Assembly: GCA_964496575.1 (NCBI GenBank)
Contig: CAZCAC010000060.1
Span: 1 to 50,750 of the forward strand
Reading direction: 5' to 3'
DNA: 50,750 nucleotides
Source of the DNA: CAZCAC01 sp964496575
Lineage (GTDB): Bacteria; Planctomycetota; UBA1135; GCA-002686595
The notes beneath the pieces are model-generated. The model ran no database searches. It saw only the letters and a program-made list of their open reading frames with translations, and was not told the origin of the DNA. The position numbers and the translations under genes were made by a program. Below are positions 21,214 to 29,483 of this stretch, one piece after another; the stretch's first letter is position 1; every line of letters begins with the position of its first letter.

Positions 21214-22499
21214 GCCCCGCTTCCGAAAACAAGTCCCGCATCCAGATCCTGGACATCATCCGCGGCATCGCGGTGCTAGGCATCCTCGCGGTGAACATCC
21301 ACTACTACGCCTTCCCGGAGATCCTGGCCTCGGGGTTCCCGGTGACCGATCCCGATCACGGGCTCGGCTACGACCTGGGAATGCTCACCGAGATCTTCCT
21401 CTCGGGGAAGATGCGCAGCCTCTTCGCCATGCTGTTCGGGATCAGCTCCGTGCTGATCATCGAGCGGCTCACGCAGCGGGAGGGTGGAACCGTGGCGACG
21501 AACCTCTACTTCCGGCGCCTGCTCTGGCTGCTGGGCTTCGGGTGGCTGCACGGCTTCGTCTTCCTGTACTACGGCGACATCCTGTTCCAGTACGCGATCA
21601 TGGGGATGATCGCCTTCGCCTTCTTCCGGGCCTCGTCCCGGCTCCGGACGCTGGTCATGGTGGCCTGCCTGGGAGTCCTGACCTGGACGCCGCACAACGA
21701 CTACGTCTACACCGCCGAGCTGTACGACGAGTACAGCGAGATCATGGCGAGCGGGACGCCGGAGGAGGAGCTCTCCGACTGGGACCTGGAGATCGTCGAG
21801 GAGTGGGAAGGGATGACGAACTACATCACCCCTTCCGAGGAGGACTACGCGGACGAGCTCGAGGCGAAGCAGGGAGGGTACTGGGAGATCTTCGACTACA
21901 ACCGGTACGAGGTCATCAAGATGGAGACCATCGACCTGTTCAAGTGGTACTCCTGGGAGATCCTCCTCTACATGCTCCTCGGCATCTCCCTCTTCAAGAG
22001 GGGCTTCTTCCGGGTGGACTATCCGCGCGGGAAGCTGGTCCGCACCACGCTCTTCGGGCTGCTGATCGGAGGTGCTCTCCAGATCTATCTGCACCTGGCC
22101 TTCTACGACGAGTTCACCGATCCCGTCGGCTCGCTCTGGTACCTGATCTTCTTCGACCTGGGGCGCTTTCCGATGGTGCTGGGCTACGCCGGCCTCATCG
22201 TGCTCCTGTTCCGGTGGAAGCCGATGGCGACCCCCGGGCGCTGGCTCGCGGCCGCCGGCAAGATGACCTTGACCAACTACCTGACACAGTCACTGATCGC
22301 CGCCCTCCTCTTCTACGGATTCGGCCTGTTCAATCGGCTCGATCGGGTCGAGCTGACCCTCGTCGTCCTGGGGATCTGCACGATCCAGGTCGCCTTCAGC
22401 ACCCTCTGGATGAAGCGCTTCGTCTACGGCCCCGCCGAGTGGTTGTGGCGAACACTGACCTACTGGAAGGTGCAGCCGCTGAAGAGAGGGCGATCCTGA
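21210..22499 (+). CDS. DUF418/COG2311-type membrane protein
   Basis: Protein of 429 residues with about eight to ten membrane spans. It opens with the DUF418-type signature SRIQILDIIRGIAVLGILAVN, followed by GKMRSLFAMLFGISSVLI. It ends with AAGKMTLTNYLTQSLIAALL and LWMKRFVYGPAEWLWRTLTYW, which are hallmarks of this acyltransferase-3-related family. Its ATG overlaps the NRPS stop as ATGA and is preceded by AGGAGAG, so it is translationally coupled to the NRPS. A role in export or acylation of the NRPS product is plausible by context only. An acidic insert of about 70 residues (ELYDEYSEIMASGTPEEELS onwards) lies between membrane segments and is likely exposed. Confidence 0.9.
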
Positions 22500-22572
22500 G
22501 GCGAGGTCTGCGGTCGCAGTACAATTCCCATTCGCCGGTCTGCTTCTCGAACATCGAACCTGGAACCCCCTC

Positions 22573-25440
22573 ATGAGCACGCTGACCTCTGCCGCGATCG
22601 CTGCCGCGTTCGCCATCGGCCTCCCGCAGGAGAAGTTGCCGTATCCGATCGTCGACACGGGGCAGAAGCACTGCTACGACGAAACCGTCGCCATCGAGTA
22701 CCCGAAGTCGGGGGAACCGTTCTACGGACAGGATGCGCAGTACGCCGCCAACCCGCCGAGCTACCGGGACAACGGGGACGGCACCGTCAGTGATCTCGTC
22801 ACCGGACTGATGTGGACGCGGGATCCGGGGGAGAAGCAGACTCTCGCGCGGGCGCTGGAGGGGGCGCCGCGGTGCAGGGTCGGCAGGCACGAGGACTGGA
22901 GACTGCCGACGATCAAGGAGCTGTACTCCCTGATCCTGTTCAGCGGCACCGATCCCGACCCCTCGGCCGCCGGTGACTCCGGACTGGTTCCGTTCATCGA
23001 CACCTCGGTCTTCACCGACTTCGAGTACGCGGACCCCGCCCAGGGTCAGCGAGTCATCGACGCGCAGTACGCCACCTGCACCAGGTACGTCAGCACCACC
23101 ATGCAGCGCAACGAGACCATGTTCGGCGTCAACTTCGCCGACGGTCGAATCAAGGGCTATCCCATCAAGGGCCGGCGCGGCGAGAGTCGGTACTACGTGC
23201 TCTACGTCCGGGGGAATCCGGAGTACGGGAAGAACGAGTTCGTGGACAACGGGGACGGCACGATCACGGACCAGGCCACCGGCCTGACCTGGATGCAGGA
23301 CGACAGCGGCAAGGGCCTGAACTGGCGGGACGCGCTCGAGTACGCGGAGAGCCTCGAGCTCGCGGGACACGACGACTGGAGGCTGCCCTCCGCCAAGGAG
23401 CTGCAGAGCATCGTGGACTACTCCCGCTCGCCGGACACCACTGACTCGGCCGCCATCGATCCGGTCTTCCAGGCCACCGCGATCGAGAACGAGGGAGGCG
23501 AGAGAGACTTCGGGAGCTACTGGACCAGCAGCTCGCACCGCAGGGGTGCCGGTGCCCGGTCGGCCGTTTACGTGGCTTTCGGTCGTGCGCTCGGATTCAT
23601 GAAGGGACGGGGTTCCGAGAACCACCGGCTGCTCGACGTGCACGGTGCGGGAGCACAGCGCAGCGATCCCAAGTCCGGCGACGCTTCCAGGTTTCCGCAG
23701 GGCCGCGGCCCGCAGGGCGACGTCATCCGGATCGAGAACATGGTGCGCTGCGTCCGCGGCGGCGGAGTGGAGACGGTCGCCACCGGACCGAAACCCGTCG
23801 AGCAGGATTCGCCTCCGAGAGACCGGCGTCCCGGCGATCGTCCGGAACGCCGAGGAGAAGACGGCAGTCGATTCCTCCGCCGGTTCGACAAGAATGGGGA
23901 TGGACGGGTGACCAGGGAGGAGTTCGACGGGCCGTCACGGCGCTTCGATCGCCTCGACCGGGATGGCGACGGGGTCGTCACTGCGGAGGAGGCGGCGGCT
24001 GCTCCTCCAGGCCGGCGAGGTCCGCCGCCGGAGGATCGTCCCGCCACACCGACCGGAGAGGCCCCCGATCCCCCGCGGAAAGCCGGGGAGGCTCCCGCCG
24101 TCCCCGGATCGACGACCACCACCACCTCCCCCAACTTCGTCCTGATCCTCACCGACGACATGGGCTGGACGGGACTCTCCGTCCAGATCGACGATCGGAT
24201 CGAGGACTCCCGGAGTGACTTCTACCAGACCCCGAACATCGCGAAGCTGGCCGAGGAGGGGATGCGCTTCTCCAGGGCCTACTCGCCGGGAGCCCTCTGT
24301 ACTCCCAGCAGGGCTTCCATCCTGACCGGCAAGACTCCGGCCCGGCTCCACATCACCACGCCGGGTGGCGGCCGCGGCAAGGTGCAGCCGTACATGAGGC
24401 TCGTCGCCCCGGCACAGCTCAGGAAACTCCCCGCCGCGGAGACGACGATCGCCGAGGCGCTCGAGGAGGTGGGCTACACTTCCGCCCACCTCGGCAAGTG
24501 GCACCTCGGACGCAGCGACCCGGGTGAGCACGGATTCGACGTTCACGACGGCTCCACGGCCAACGGCGGGCCCGGCGCGTACCAGGACCCCAACCCCAAG
24601 GACATCTTCGGCCTGACGGAACGTGCCATTGCCTTCATGGAGGAGCAGTCCGGGACGGGGACGCCGTTCTATCTCCAGCTGTCGCACTACGCCGTCCACG
24701 TGCCGGTCGAGGCACTCGAGACGTCGAGGAACAAGTTCGAGGACCTTCCTTCCGGCGACCGGCACGACAACGTGGAGTTTGCCGCCATGACCTACGATCT
24801 CGACAGCGGCGTCGGTCTGCTGCTGTCGGCGATCGACCGACTCGAGCTGACCGAGAGTACCTTCGTCGTCCTGATGTCGGACAATGGCGCCGCCAGTCCG
24901 CGGCGCCGCTCGCAGAACACGCCGCTCAGGCGCGGAAAGGGCACCTTCTACGAGGGAGGCATCCGCGTGCCGCTGGTCGTGCGCGGCCCCGGCATCGAGC
25001 CCGGGACCTTCTGCCGCGAGAACGTCGCCGGATACGACCTGTTTCCGACGATCTGCGACTGGGCCGGAGTGGAGAGTCCCTCCGCGATCGACGGGGTGAG
25101 CCTCGTGCCCCTGCTCGAAGGCGATCCGGGGCTGTTCGAGCGACCGGACGAGGCCCTGCTGTTCCACTACCCCCACTACGGCGAAGGCCCCGCGCAGAAA
25201 CCCCAGTCCGCGATCATCCTGGACGACTACAAGCTGATCAGGGATCTCGAGCGAGGCACCTCGCAGCTCTTCCACCTCGGCAGGGACATCTCGGAGGAGA
25301 GAGATCTGGCCGGCAGGGAGCCCGACAGGGCCGAGAGGATGGAGCAGCGGCTCGATGCGATGCTCGAGGCTGCAGGAGCCCAGCTCCCCACCGAGAATCC
25401 CGACTTCGATCCGAACGCCGCTCGTCCTGGCCGCAAGTAG
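22573..25440 (+). CDS. Fusion: two DUF1566 (Lcl-type) domains, EF-hand pair and sulfatase
   Basis: Protein of 955 residues. After a short N-terminal hydrophobic signal-like segment come two DUF1566 domains. The first is at about 63-215 (DNGDGTVSDLVTGLMWTRD; HEDWRLPTIKELYSLI). The second is at about 219-395 (DNGDGTITDQATGLTWMQDD; HDDWRLPSAKELQSIVDY). Two calcium loops of EF-hand type follow, DKNGDGRVTREE (from D439) and DRDGDGVVTAEE, then a Pro-rich linker. A full sulfatase domain spans about 517-940: ILTDDMGW, signature LCTPSRASILTG with C576 as the formylglycine residue, KWHLG, MSDNGA and KGTFYEGGIRVPLVV. DUF1566 is usually found alone on bacterial surface or secreted proteins. The frame is open throughout, so the fusion is real unless the assembly is wrong. 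Probably an extracellular sulfatase with binding domains. Confidence 0.9.
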   Translation: MSTLTSAAIAAAFAIGLPQEKLPYPIVDTGQKHCYDETVAIEYPKSGEPFYGQDAQYAANPPSYRDNGDGTVSDLVTGLMWTRDPGEKQTLARALEGAPRCRVGRHEDWRLPTIKELYSLILFSGTDPDPSAAGDSGLVPFIDTSVFTDFEYADPAQGQRVIDAQYATCTRYVSTTMQRNETMFGVNFADGRIKGYPIKGRRGESRYYVLYVRGNPEYGKNEFVDNGDGTITDQATGLTWMQDDSGKGLNWRDALEYAESLELAGHDDWRLPSAKELQSIVDYSRSPDTTDSAAIDPVFQATAIENEGGERDFGSYWTSSSHRRGAGARSAVYVAFGRALGFMKGRGSENHRLLDVHGAGAQRSDPKSGDASRFPQGRGPQGDVIRIENMVRCVRGGGVETVATGPKPVEQDSPPRDRRPGDRPERRGEDGSRFLRRFDKNGDGRVTREEFDGPSRRFDRLDRDGDGVVTAEEAAAAPPGRRGPPPEDRPATPTGEAPDPPRKAGEAPAVPGSTTTTTSPNFVLILTDDMGWTGLSVQIDDRIEDSRSDFYQTPNIAKLAEEGMRFSRAYSPGALCTPSRASILTGKTPARLHITTPGGGRGKVQPYMRLVAPAQLRKLPAAETTIAEALEEVGYTSAHLGKWHLGRSDPGEHGFDVHDGSTANGGPGAYQDPNPKDIFGLTERAIAFMEEQSGTGTPFYLQLSHYAVHVPVEALETSRNKFEDLPSGDRHDNVEFAAMTYDLDSGVGLLLSAIDRLELTESTFVVLMSDNGAASPRRRSQNTPLRRGKGTFYEGGIRVPLVVRGPGIEPGTFCRENVAGYDLFPTICDWAGVESPSAIDGVSLVPLLEGDPGLFERPDEALLFHYPHYGEGPAQKPQSAIILDDYKLIRDLERGTSQLFHLGRDISEERDLAGREPDRAERMEQRLDAMLEAAGAQLPTENPDFDPNAARPGRK

Positions 25441-25512
25441 GCATCTCGCCCTGCGCGCCGAGAACGGCAGCACCGACGCAACCGCCAGGAGACGCTGAAA
25501 CGGATCGAGCTC

Positions 25513-26883
25513 TTACGGCTGCAGCAGGATCTCGATCCCGTTGGTCGTGTTGAAGCTCATGCCGCAGGGTGAGGCCACGACGTCGCCGTACCACACCTGG
25601 AAGCGTCGTGTATCCCCGGTCGCCCAGCCGCCGGCGGTGGCCAGCCCCGGTCCCCAGGAGGCGGCGCCCGCGGAGTCGACGGGGCTCCAGGCGAGGCGCT
25701 TCACGGCCCCGCCCGCGCAGCGCAGGCCGTCCCCGAAGAGGATCCCGGCTCCCCCACCCAGCGCGTTGACCCCCTGGAACAGGAGCGCGACCTGTCCGGG
25801 GACGAGGTCGCTCCCGTGGAAGGAGAGGTCGTCGGCGAGGACGCTCGGAGAACCCGCGGTGGTCAGCGTCGCCCCGGGGCCGGTCGAGTTGCTGCACCCC
25901 GCACCGGCGACGGCGGTGTCGTTCCCGCACGGACAGGACAGGCCGGTCCCGTCCCCCGCGCAGTAGGGAGTACCGGGCGAGCCGGCGAGGATCTCGACCT
26001 CGGCCAGCGTCAGCAGCCCGTTGCTGTCGTTGTTCAGACCGTTGAAGCCGACCCGGACGAGGTTGCCCGAGGTCCCCGCCGGAACGAGCACCTGGTGCAC
26101 TCCATTCGCGGGAACGTAACCGGTGCCCGCGTAGTAGTCCTGCCCGAACACCTCGGTGGCTCCGCTGAACACCGAGACGCGGAAGTTGCTGAGCCGGGTG
26201 TGGCAACAGTCGAGGCGGTTGTAGAGGAGGATCTCCGACATCGAGACGTCGGAGCCGAGGTCGACTTCCCACCAGCTGTTGCTCTGATCGGTGGTGTGCG
26301 TGCACGAGCCGTTGCTGTAGACGCCGTCGGTGTTGCCGTCGATGCCGCGGTCAGGGGTGCCGCTCCAGCCGGTCGAGGACTGGGCCGCGGTCCCGGCCAG
26401 TGCGAGGTTGTTGGCGTAGTTGGCCCCGACGTAGAGCTCGAAGGTCCCGCTGCCCCCCGCGGCTCCCGGTGCGGTCCCGACCTGAATGGTGTAGGTCGAC
26501 CCCGCGAGCACGTCCCACTCCACCGTCGACTGGGAGCCGCAGATGTCGTCGTTGCACGCGAGCGCCGTGCCGTCGACCGGACACCCGCCGTCGGGGTAGA
26601 CGGCGATCTTGGTGTCGACGGTGGTCAGGTTGCAGGTGAAGAGGCGGACCCGCCCGTCCCGGGGCGCGGTCCAGGCGAACCAGACGTCGTTCTCGATCGC
26701 CGTTCCACTCGCCGCTCCGCACAGCGACTCGATTTGACCCTCGACGCCCGTCGTCGCCGTGGTCAGGTCGAAGGCGAAGCTGCCTTGACCATAGATCACT
26801 TCGGGCGTCGCGCAGGAATCGGAGCCCGCGGGGAAAGGAGTCGCGGCGGCCAGGAACAACGAGGTGAGAAAGGAGGTACTCAT
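25513..26883 (-). CDS. Secreted fucolectin-like protein with planctomycete C-terminal module
   Basis: Protein of 456 residues. Signal peptide, then a PPC-like beta domain at about 20-155 (FAWTAPRDGRVRLFTC; STYTIQVGTAPGAAGGSGTF). A fucolectin/F5-8C-like domain follows at about 155-300, with ALAGTAAQSS, GIDGNTDGVYSNGSCTHTTD, WWEVDLG, and NRLDCCHTRLSNFRV. The last is nearly the same as in the 6293-8665 protein, so the two lectin domains are homologous. The shared C-terminal module runs from 307 (YCAGDG) and contains an extra Cys cluster (SCPCGND). It contains several Cys, consistent with disulfides outside the cytoplasm. Likely binds fucose-type or other algal glycans; no catalytic motif. It faces the sulfatase fusion gene tail to tail with a 72-bp gap. 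Confidence 0.85.
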   Translation of the reverse strand: MSTSFLTSLFLAAATPFPAGSDSCATPEVIYGQGSFAFDLTTATTGVEGQIESLCGAASGTAIENDVWFAWTAPRDGRVRLFTCNLTTVDTKIAVYPDGGCPVDGTALACNDDICGSQSTVEWDVLAGSTYTIQVGTAPGAAGGSGTFELYVGANYANNLALAGTAAQSSTGWSGTPDRGIDGNTDGVYSNGSCTHTTDQSNSWWEVDLGSDVSMSEILLYNRLDCCHTRLSNFRVSVFSGATEVFGQDYYAGTGYVPANGVHQVLVPAGTSGNLVRVGFNGLNNDSNGLLTLAEVEILAGSPGTPYCAGDGTGLSCPCGNDTAVAGAGCSNSTGPGATLTTAGSPSVLADDLSFHGSDLVPGQVALLFQGVNALGGGAGILFGDGLRCAGGAVKRLAWSPVDSAGAASWGPGLATAGGWATGDTRRFQVWYGDVVASPCGMSFNTTNGIEILLQP

Positions 26884-26992
26884 CGCTTCGACTCGGCTGG
26901 GACGGAAGAGAGCGGGATCCGACGATCCACTGCCTCCAGCCTAGGTCATCCGGCGAATCGACGCCAGCCGCCCGATCGGGGAAACGGCCCGT

Positions 26993-27853
26993 TCAGGCCG
27001 AGTCGTGCTCTTCGACCGGACCGCCGTGGATCCCCTGGAACTCCCCCAGATGGGACAGGGCCTCCTGGACGATCGCTCGCGGCATGCCGAAGTGCCTGGC
27101 GACCGCCTCGACGCGGTCCGCCGGCCCGGACAAAGGAGTGATCCGACTGCCCGCGGGGGAGCTCTCGATCAGCTCGTCGTTGATCACCGCCACCGAGCGC
27201 CCCGGGAAGAAGCGCATGGCGGTGAGGGAGTTCAGGAACGTGGCGTCGCGCTGGTAGGACTCATCGATGATCGCACCGAAGTGCTCGAGGTCGCGCGGCG
27301 TCGGGTCGACGCGGTAGCCGTGGATCAGCTCGCCGTTGCGGAAGTGGTCCATCTGTGATCGGCCGTGCTCGTCGATCGGGTTCAGCACGTAGCGATCGCG
27401 TCCCAGCTCGACGACGACCTCCGTTCCCTCACGCCGCGGCAACGGTTCGAGGAACGGCGCGCCGTAGCCGGTGTCTACGAGGAGCTCCTCGCCGTCGACG
27501 CGGACCAGGATGACGGTGTGCACGTCGACGTGGTCCGTCATCTGCGCTCCGCAGTAGGACACGTCGAAGCCGAGGTGGCGGAGCAGGCGGGAGAGGGAGT
27601 GGTTGTTGATGTAGCAGGTCCCGCCGAAGCGGCTCGTCTCGATCCCGTCGAGGTACTCCTCGAGAGTAGGGAGTCTCCGTCGACCGTGGTGGTGGACCGA
27701 GTAGAGCTTGGAAACGTTCTCGAAGGGGATCCTCGTCACGTGGGCGCTGACGATTCGCGACAGCAGGGCGAGATCCGGCGGCCCCGGATCGACCCCGAGG
27801 AGTCGGAGGTAGTGCTCGAAGGTCCGGTGCGTCGGGTTCACGGCCCGGCTCAC
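26993..27853 (-). CDS. Arylamine N-acetyltransferase (NAT) family protein
   Basis: Protein of 286 residues of the NAT family, which transfer acetyl groups from acetyl-CoA to arylamines or related acceptors. The Cys-His-Asp triad is visible: C80 in RFGGTCYINN, H112 in DVHTVILV, D127 in LLVDTGYG. IPFENVSKL near the N-terminus is also typical. Length is normal. The start is GTG, overlapping the stop of the upstream sulfatase gene as GTGA with GGGAGG just before it, so the two are co-translated. Pairing NAT with a sulfatase is unusual. NAT-fold enzymes also act as amide synthases, so the natural acceptor could be an amino sugar or a metabolite. Confidence 0.92.
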   Translation of the reverse strand: MSRAVNPTHRTFEHYLRLLGVDPGPPDLALLSRIVSAHVTRIPFENVSKLYSVHHHGRRRLPTLEEYLDGIETSRFGGTCYINNHSLSRLLRHLGFDVSYCGAQMTDHVDVHTVILVRVDGEELLVDTGYGAPFLEPLPRREGTEVVVELGRDRYVLNPIDEHGRSQMDHFRNGELIHGYRVDPTPRDLEHFGAIIDESYQRDATFLNSLTAMRFFPGRSVAVINDELIESSPAGSRITPLSGPADRVEAVARHFGMPRAIVQEALSHLGEFQGIHGGPVEEHDSA

Positions 27854-29442
27854 CGCCCTCCCACGGCTTCGGGCAGCGCCGCGGTCCAGCCCTCGTGCAA
27901 GCGACCGCTCAGCTTCTCGACCAGCGCGGCGTTCTCCGGCCGCTCCGCCACGTTCACCCGCTCCTCGGGATCGAGGTCGCGATCGTAGAGCTCGCGAGCC
28001 ACCACCTCGTCACTCTCCCGCGGCATCCACTCGACGTAGCGGTGGCGCTCGGTGCGGATCGTCCGGCCGTGGTACTCCTTCCCGTCGAGCCCGACCCAGC
28101 CTCCCTCACGCAGGTACTGGCTGAAGACCGCGGTCTTCCACGGCGTCTCGGGCGCGGTGAGCAGGGGTTTCAGGCTCACTCCCTCGAGGTCGACGGGAAC
28201 GGGGATCTCGCACAGGTCGCAGAGCGTGGGGAAGACATCGACGAACTCGACCAGCGCGCCGGAGGAGATGCCCATACCGCCCCGGTGCGGCGCCTGGATG
28301 ATCAGCGGGACGCGCGTATCGATCTCGTAGTTGGTCATCTTGCCCCAGCTGTTGTGCTCACCGAGCTTCCAGCCGTGGTCGCCCCAGAGCACGACGATGG
28401 TGTTCTCCATCAGCCCGAGCTCCTCCAGCGCGTCGAGCAGCCGTCCGATTTGCGCGTCGACGTAGCTAACCGAAGCGAGGTAGCCGTGCTTCAGTCGACG
28501 CCGCTCCGCCTGGGTCAGCGTTCCTTCCAGCGGATGCCGATGCTGCCGGAAGTCGGTGTAGCCGCGCAGCTCGCGCATGTTGTTGATCGCCATCCCCGGC
28601 GCATCGCGAGGCGGAGTGTCGTGGTCGGAGAGCGGGATCTCGCCGGGGTCGTACAGATCCCAGTAGCGCTTCGGCGCGTTGAACGGCAGGTGGGGTCGAT
28701 AGTACCCGACGGCGAGGAAGAACGGCTGTCCCCGCTCCTTCAGCTCCGCGAGCTTGTCGATCGCCCAAGTCGTCTGCGCGCCGTCGTAGTAGCCGTCGTC
28801 GGGAGCATCTGGCGCCTCGGTCGCCTGAGCCTTGAGGTAGTAGTGACCGAACCGATCCTTGCGCCGTTCGAGTCGCCCCGCCGCGCGCAGCTGCTCCTCC
28901 TTCTCCGCCTGGATCGCGAGCCCCTCCTCGCCGAGGTACACCGCGTCGGGGTCGAAGGGGTAGCCGTCGAGGTAGGCGCGCTCGTCCCACGACGGTTCGT
29001 CGGGGAAGATGTTGTGGTAGATCTTGCCGATGCTCGCGGTGTAGTAGCCGTGAGCGCGGAAGTGCTGGGGCAGGGTCACCACGTCCGGCGACACCTCGCG
29101 CAGGTCGGTCCCGAGGTCGAGCACACCGATGGTATCGGGACGCTTCCCGGTGAGCAGACTCGCGCGCGAGGGATTGCAGACGGCGGACTGGCAGTACGCT
29201 CGCTCGAAGATCACCCCCCCGGCGGCCAGCCGATCGATGCCTGGCGTGATCGCGTGCGCCGCGCCGTAGCACCCGAGCTCGGGGCGGAGGTCATCGACGG
29301 GAATGAAGAGGACGTTCGGGGCACCGGGGGGAGCAGTCTTCTTCTCGGTCGAGTGGCTACAGGCGAGCACGCCCGGCAATAGCAACAGCACCAGCACCAC
29401 GGTCGTGACAACTCGGAAGCTCTCCAGCCCTGTTCGCTGCAT
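27850..29442 (-). CDS. Iduronate-2-sulfatase-like lipoprotein sulfatase
   Basis: Protein of 530 residues. A lipoprotein signal (VLVLLLLPGVLAC, lipobox Cys28) anchors it outside the cytoplasm. Sulfatase features are PVDDLRPELGCYG (metal-binding Asp pair), AVCNPSRASLLTGKRPDT with C89 as the formylglycine residue, GKIYH, YYRPHLPFNAPKRYWDLYD, and WGDHGWKLGEHNSWGK. The last two are characteristic of the iduronate-2-sulfatase branch, so uronate- or deoxysugar-sulfates are likely substrates. CAGGAG lies six bases before the ATG. It follows the sugar ABC transporter genes by 39 bp on the same strand and is coupled to the NAT gene downstream. Confidence 0.93.
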   Translation of the reverse strand: MQRTGLESFRVVTTVVLVLLLLPGVLACSHSTEKKTAPPGAPNVLFIPVDDLRPELGCYGAAHAITPGIDRLAAGGVIFERAYCQSAVCNPSRASLLTGKRPDTIGVLDLGTDLREVSPDVVTLPQHFRAHGYYTASIGKIYHNIFPDEPSWDERAYLDGYPFDPDAVYLGEEGLAIQAEKEEQLRAAGRLERRKDRFGHYYLKAQATEAPDAPDDGYYDGAQTTWAIDKLAELKERGQPFFLAVGYYRPHLPFNAPKRYWDLYDPGEIPLSDHDTPPRDAPGMAINNMRELRGYTDFRQHRHPLEGTLTQAERRRLKHGYLASVSYVDAQIGRLLDALEELGLMENTIVVLWGDHGWKLGEHNSWGKMTNYEIDTRVPLIIQAPHRGGMGISSGALVEFVDVFPTLCDLCEIPVPVDLEGVSLKPLLTAPETPWKTAVFSQYLREGGWVGLDGKEYHGRTIRTERHRYVEWMPRESDEVVARELYDRDLDPEERVNVAERPENAALVEKLSGRLHEGWTAALPEAVGGR

Positions 29443-29467
29443 GCTCTGCTCCTGTAGCCGTTCTGAG

Positions 29468-29483
29468 GATACGATTCCGTATC
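29468..29483. promoter_or_regulatory. Inverted repeat GATACG-N4-CGTATC, operator or pause candidate
   Basis: GATACGATTCCGTATC is a perfect 6-bp inverted repeat with a four-base spacer. It sits between the ABC transporter gene end and the sulfatase start and overlaps the transporter stop codon. It resembles the GATACC elements in the divergent promoter at 35561-35590, so both could bind one regulator. Similarity is by eye only. Confidence 0.3.
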
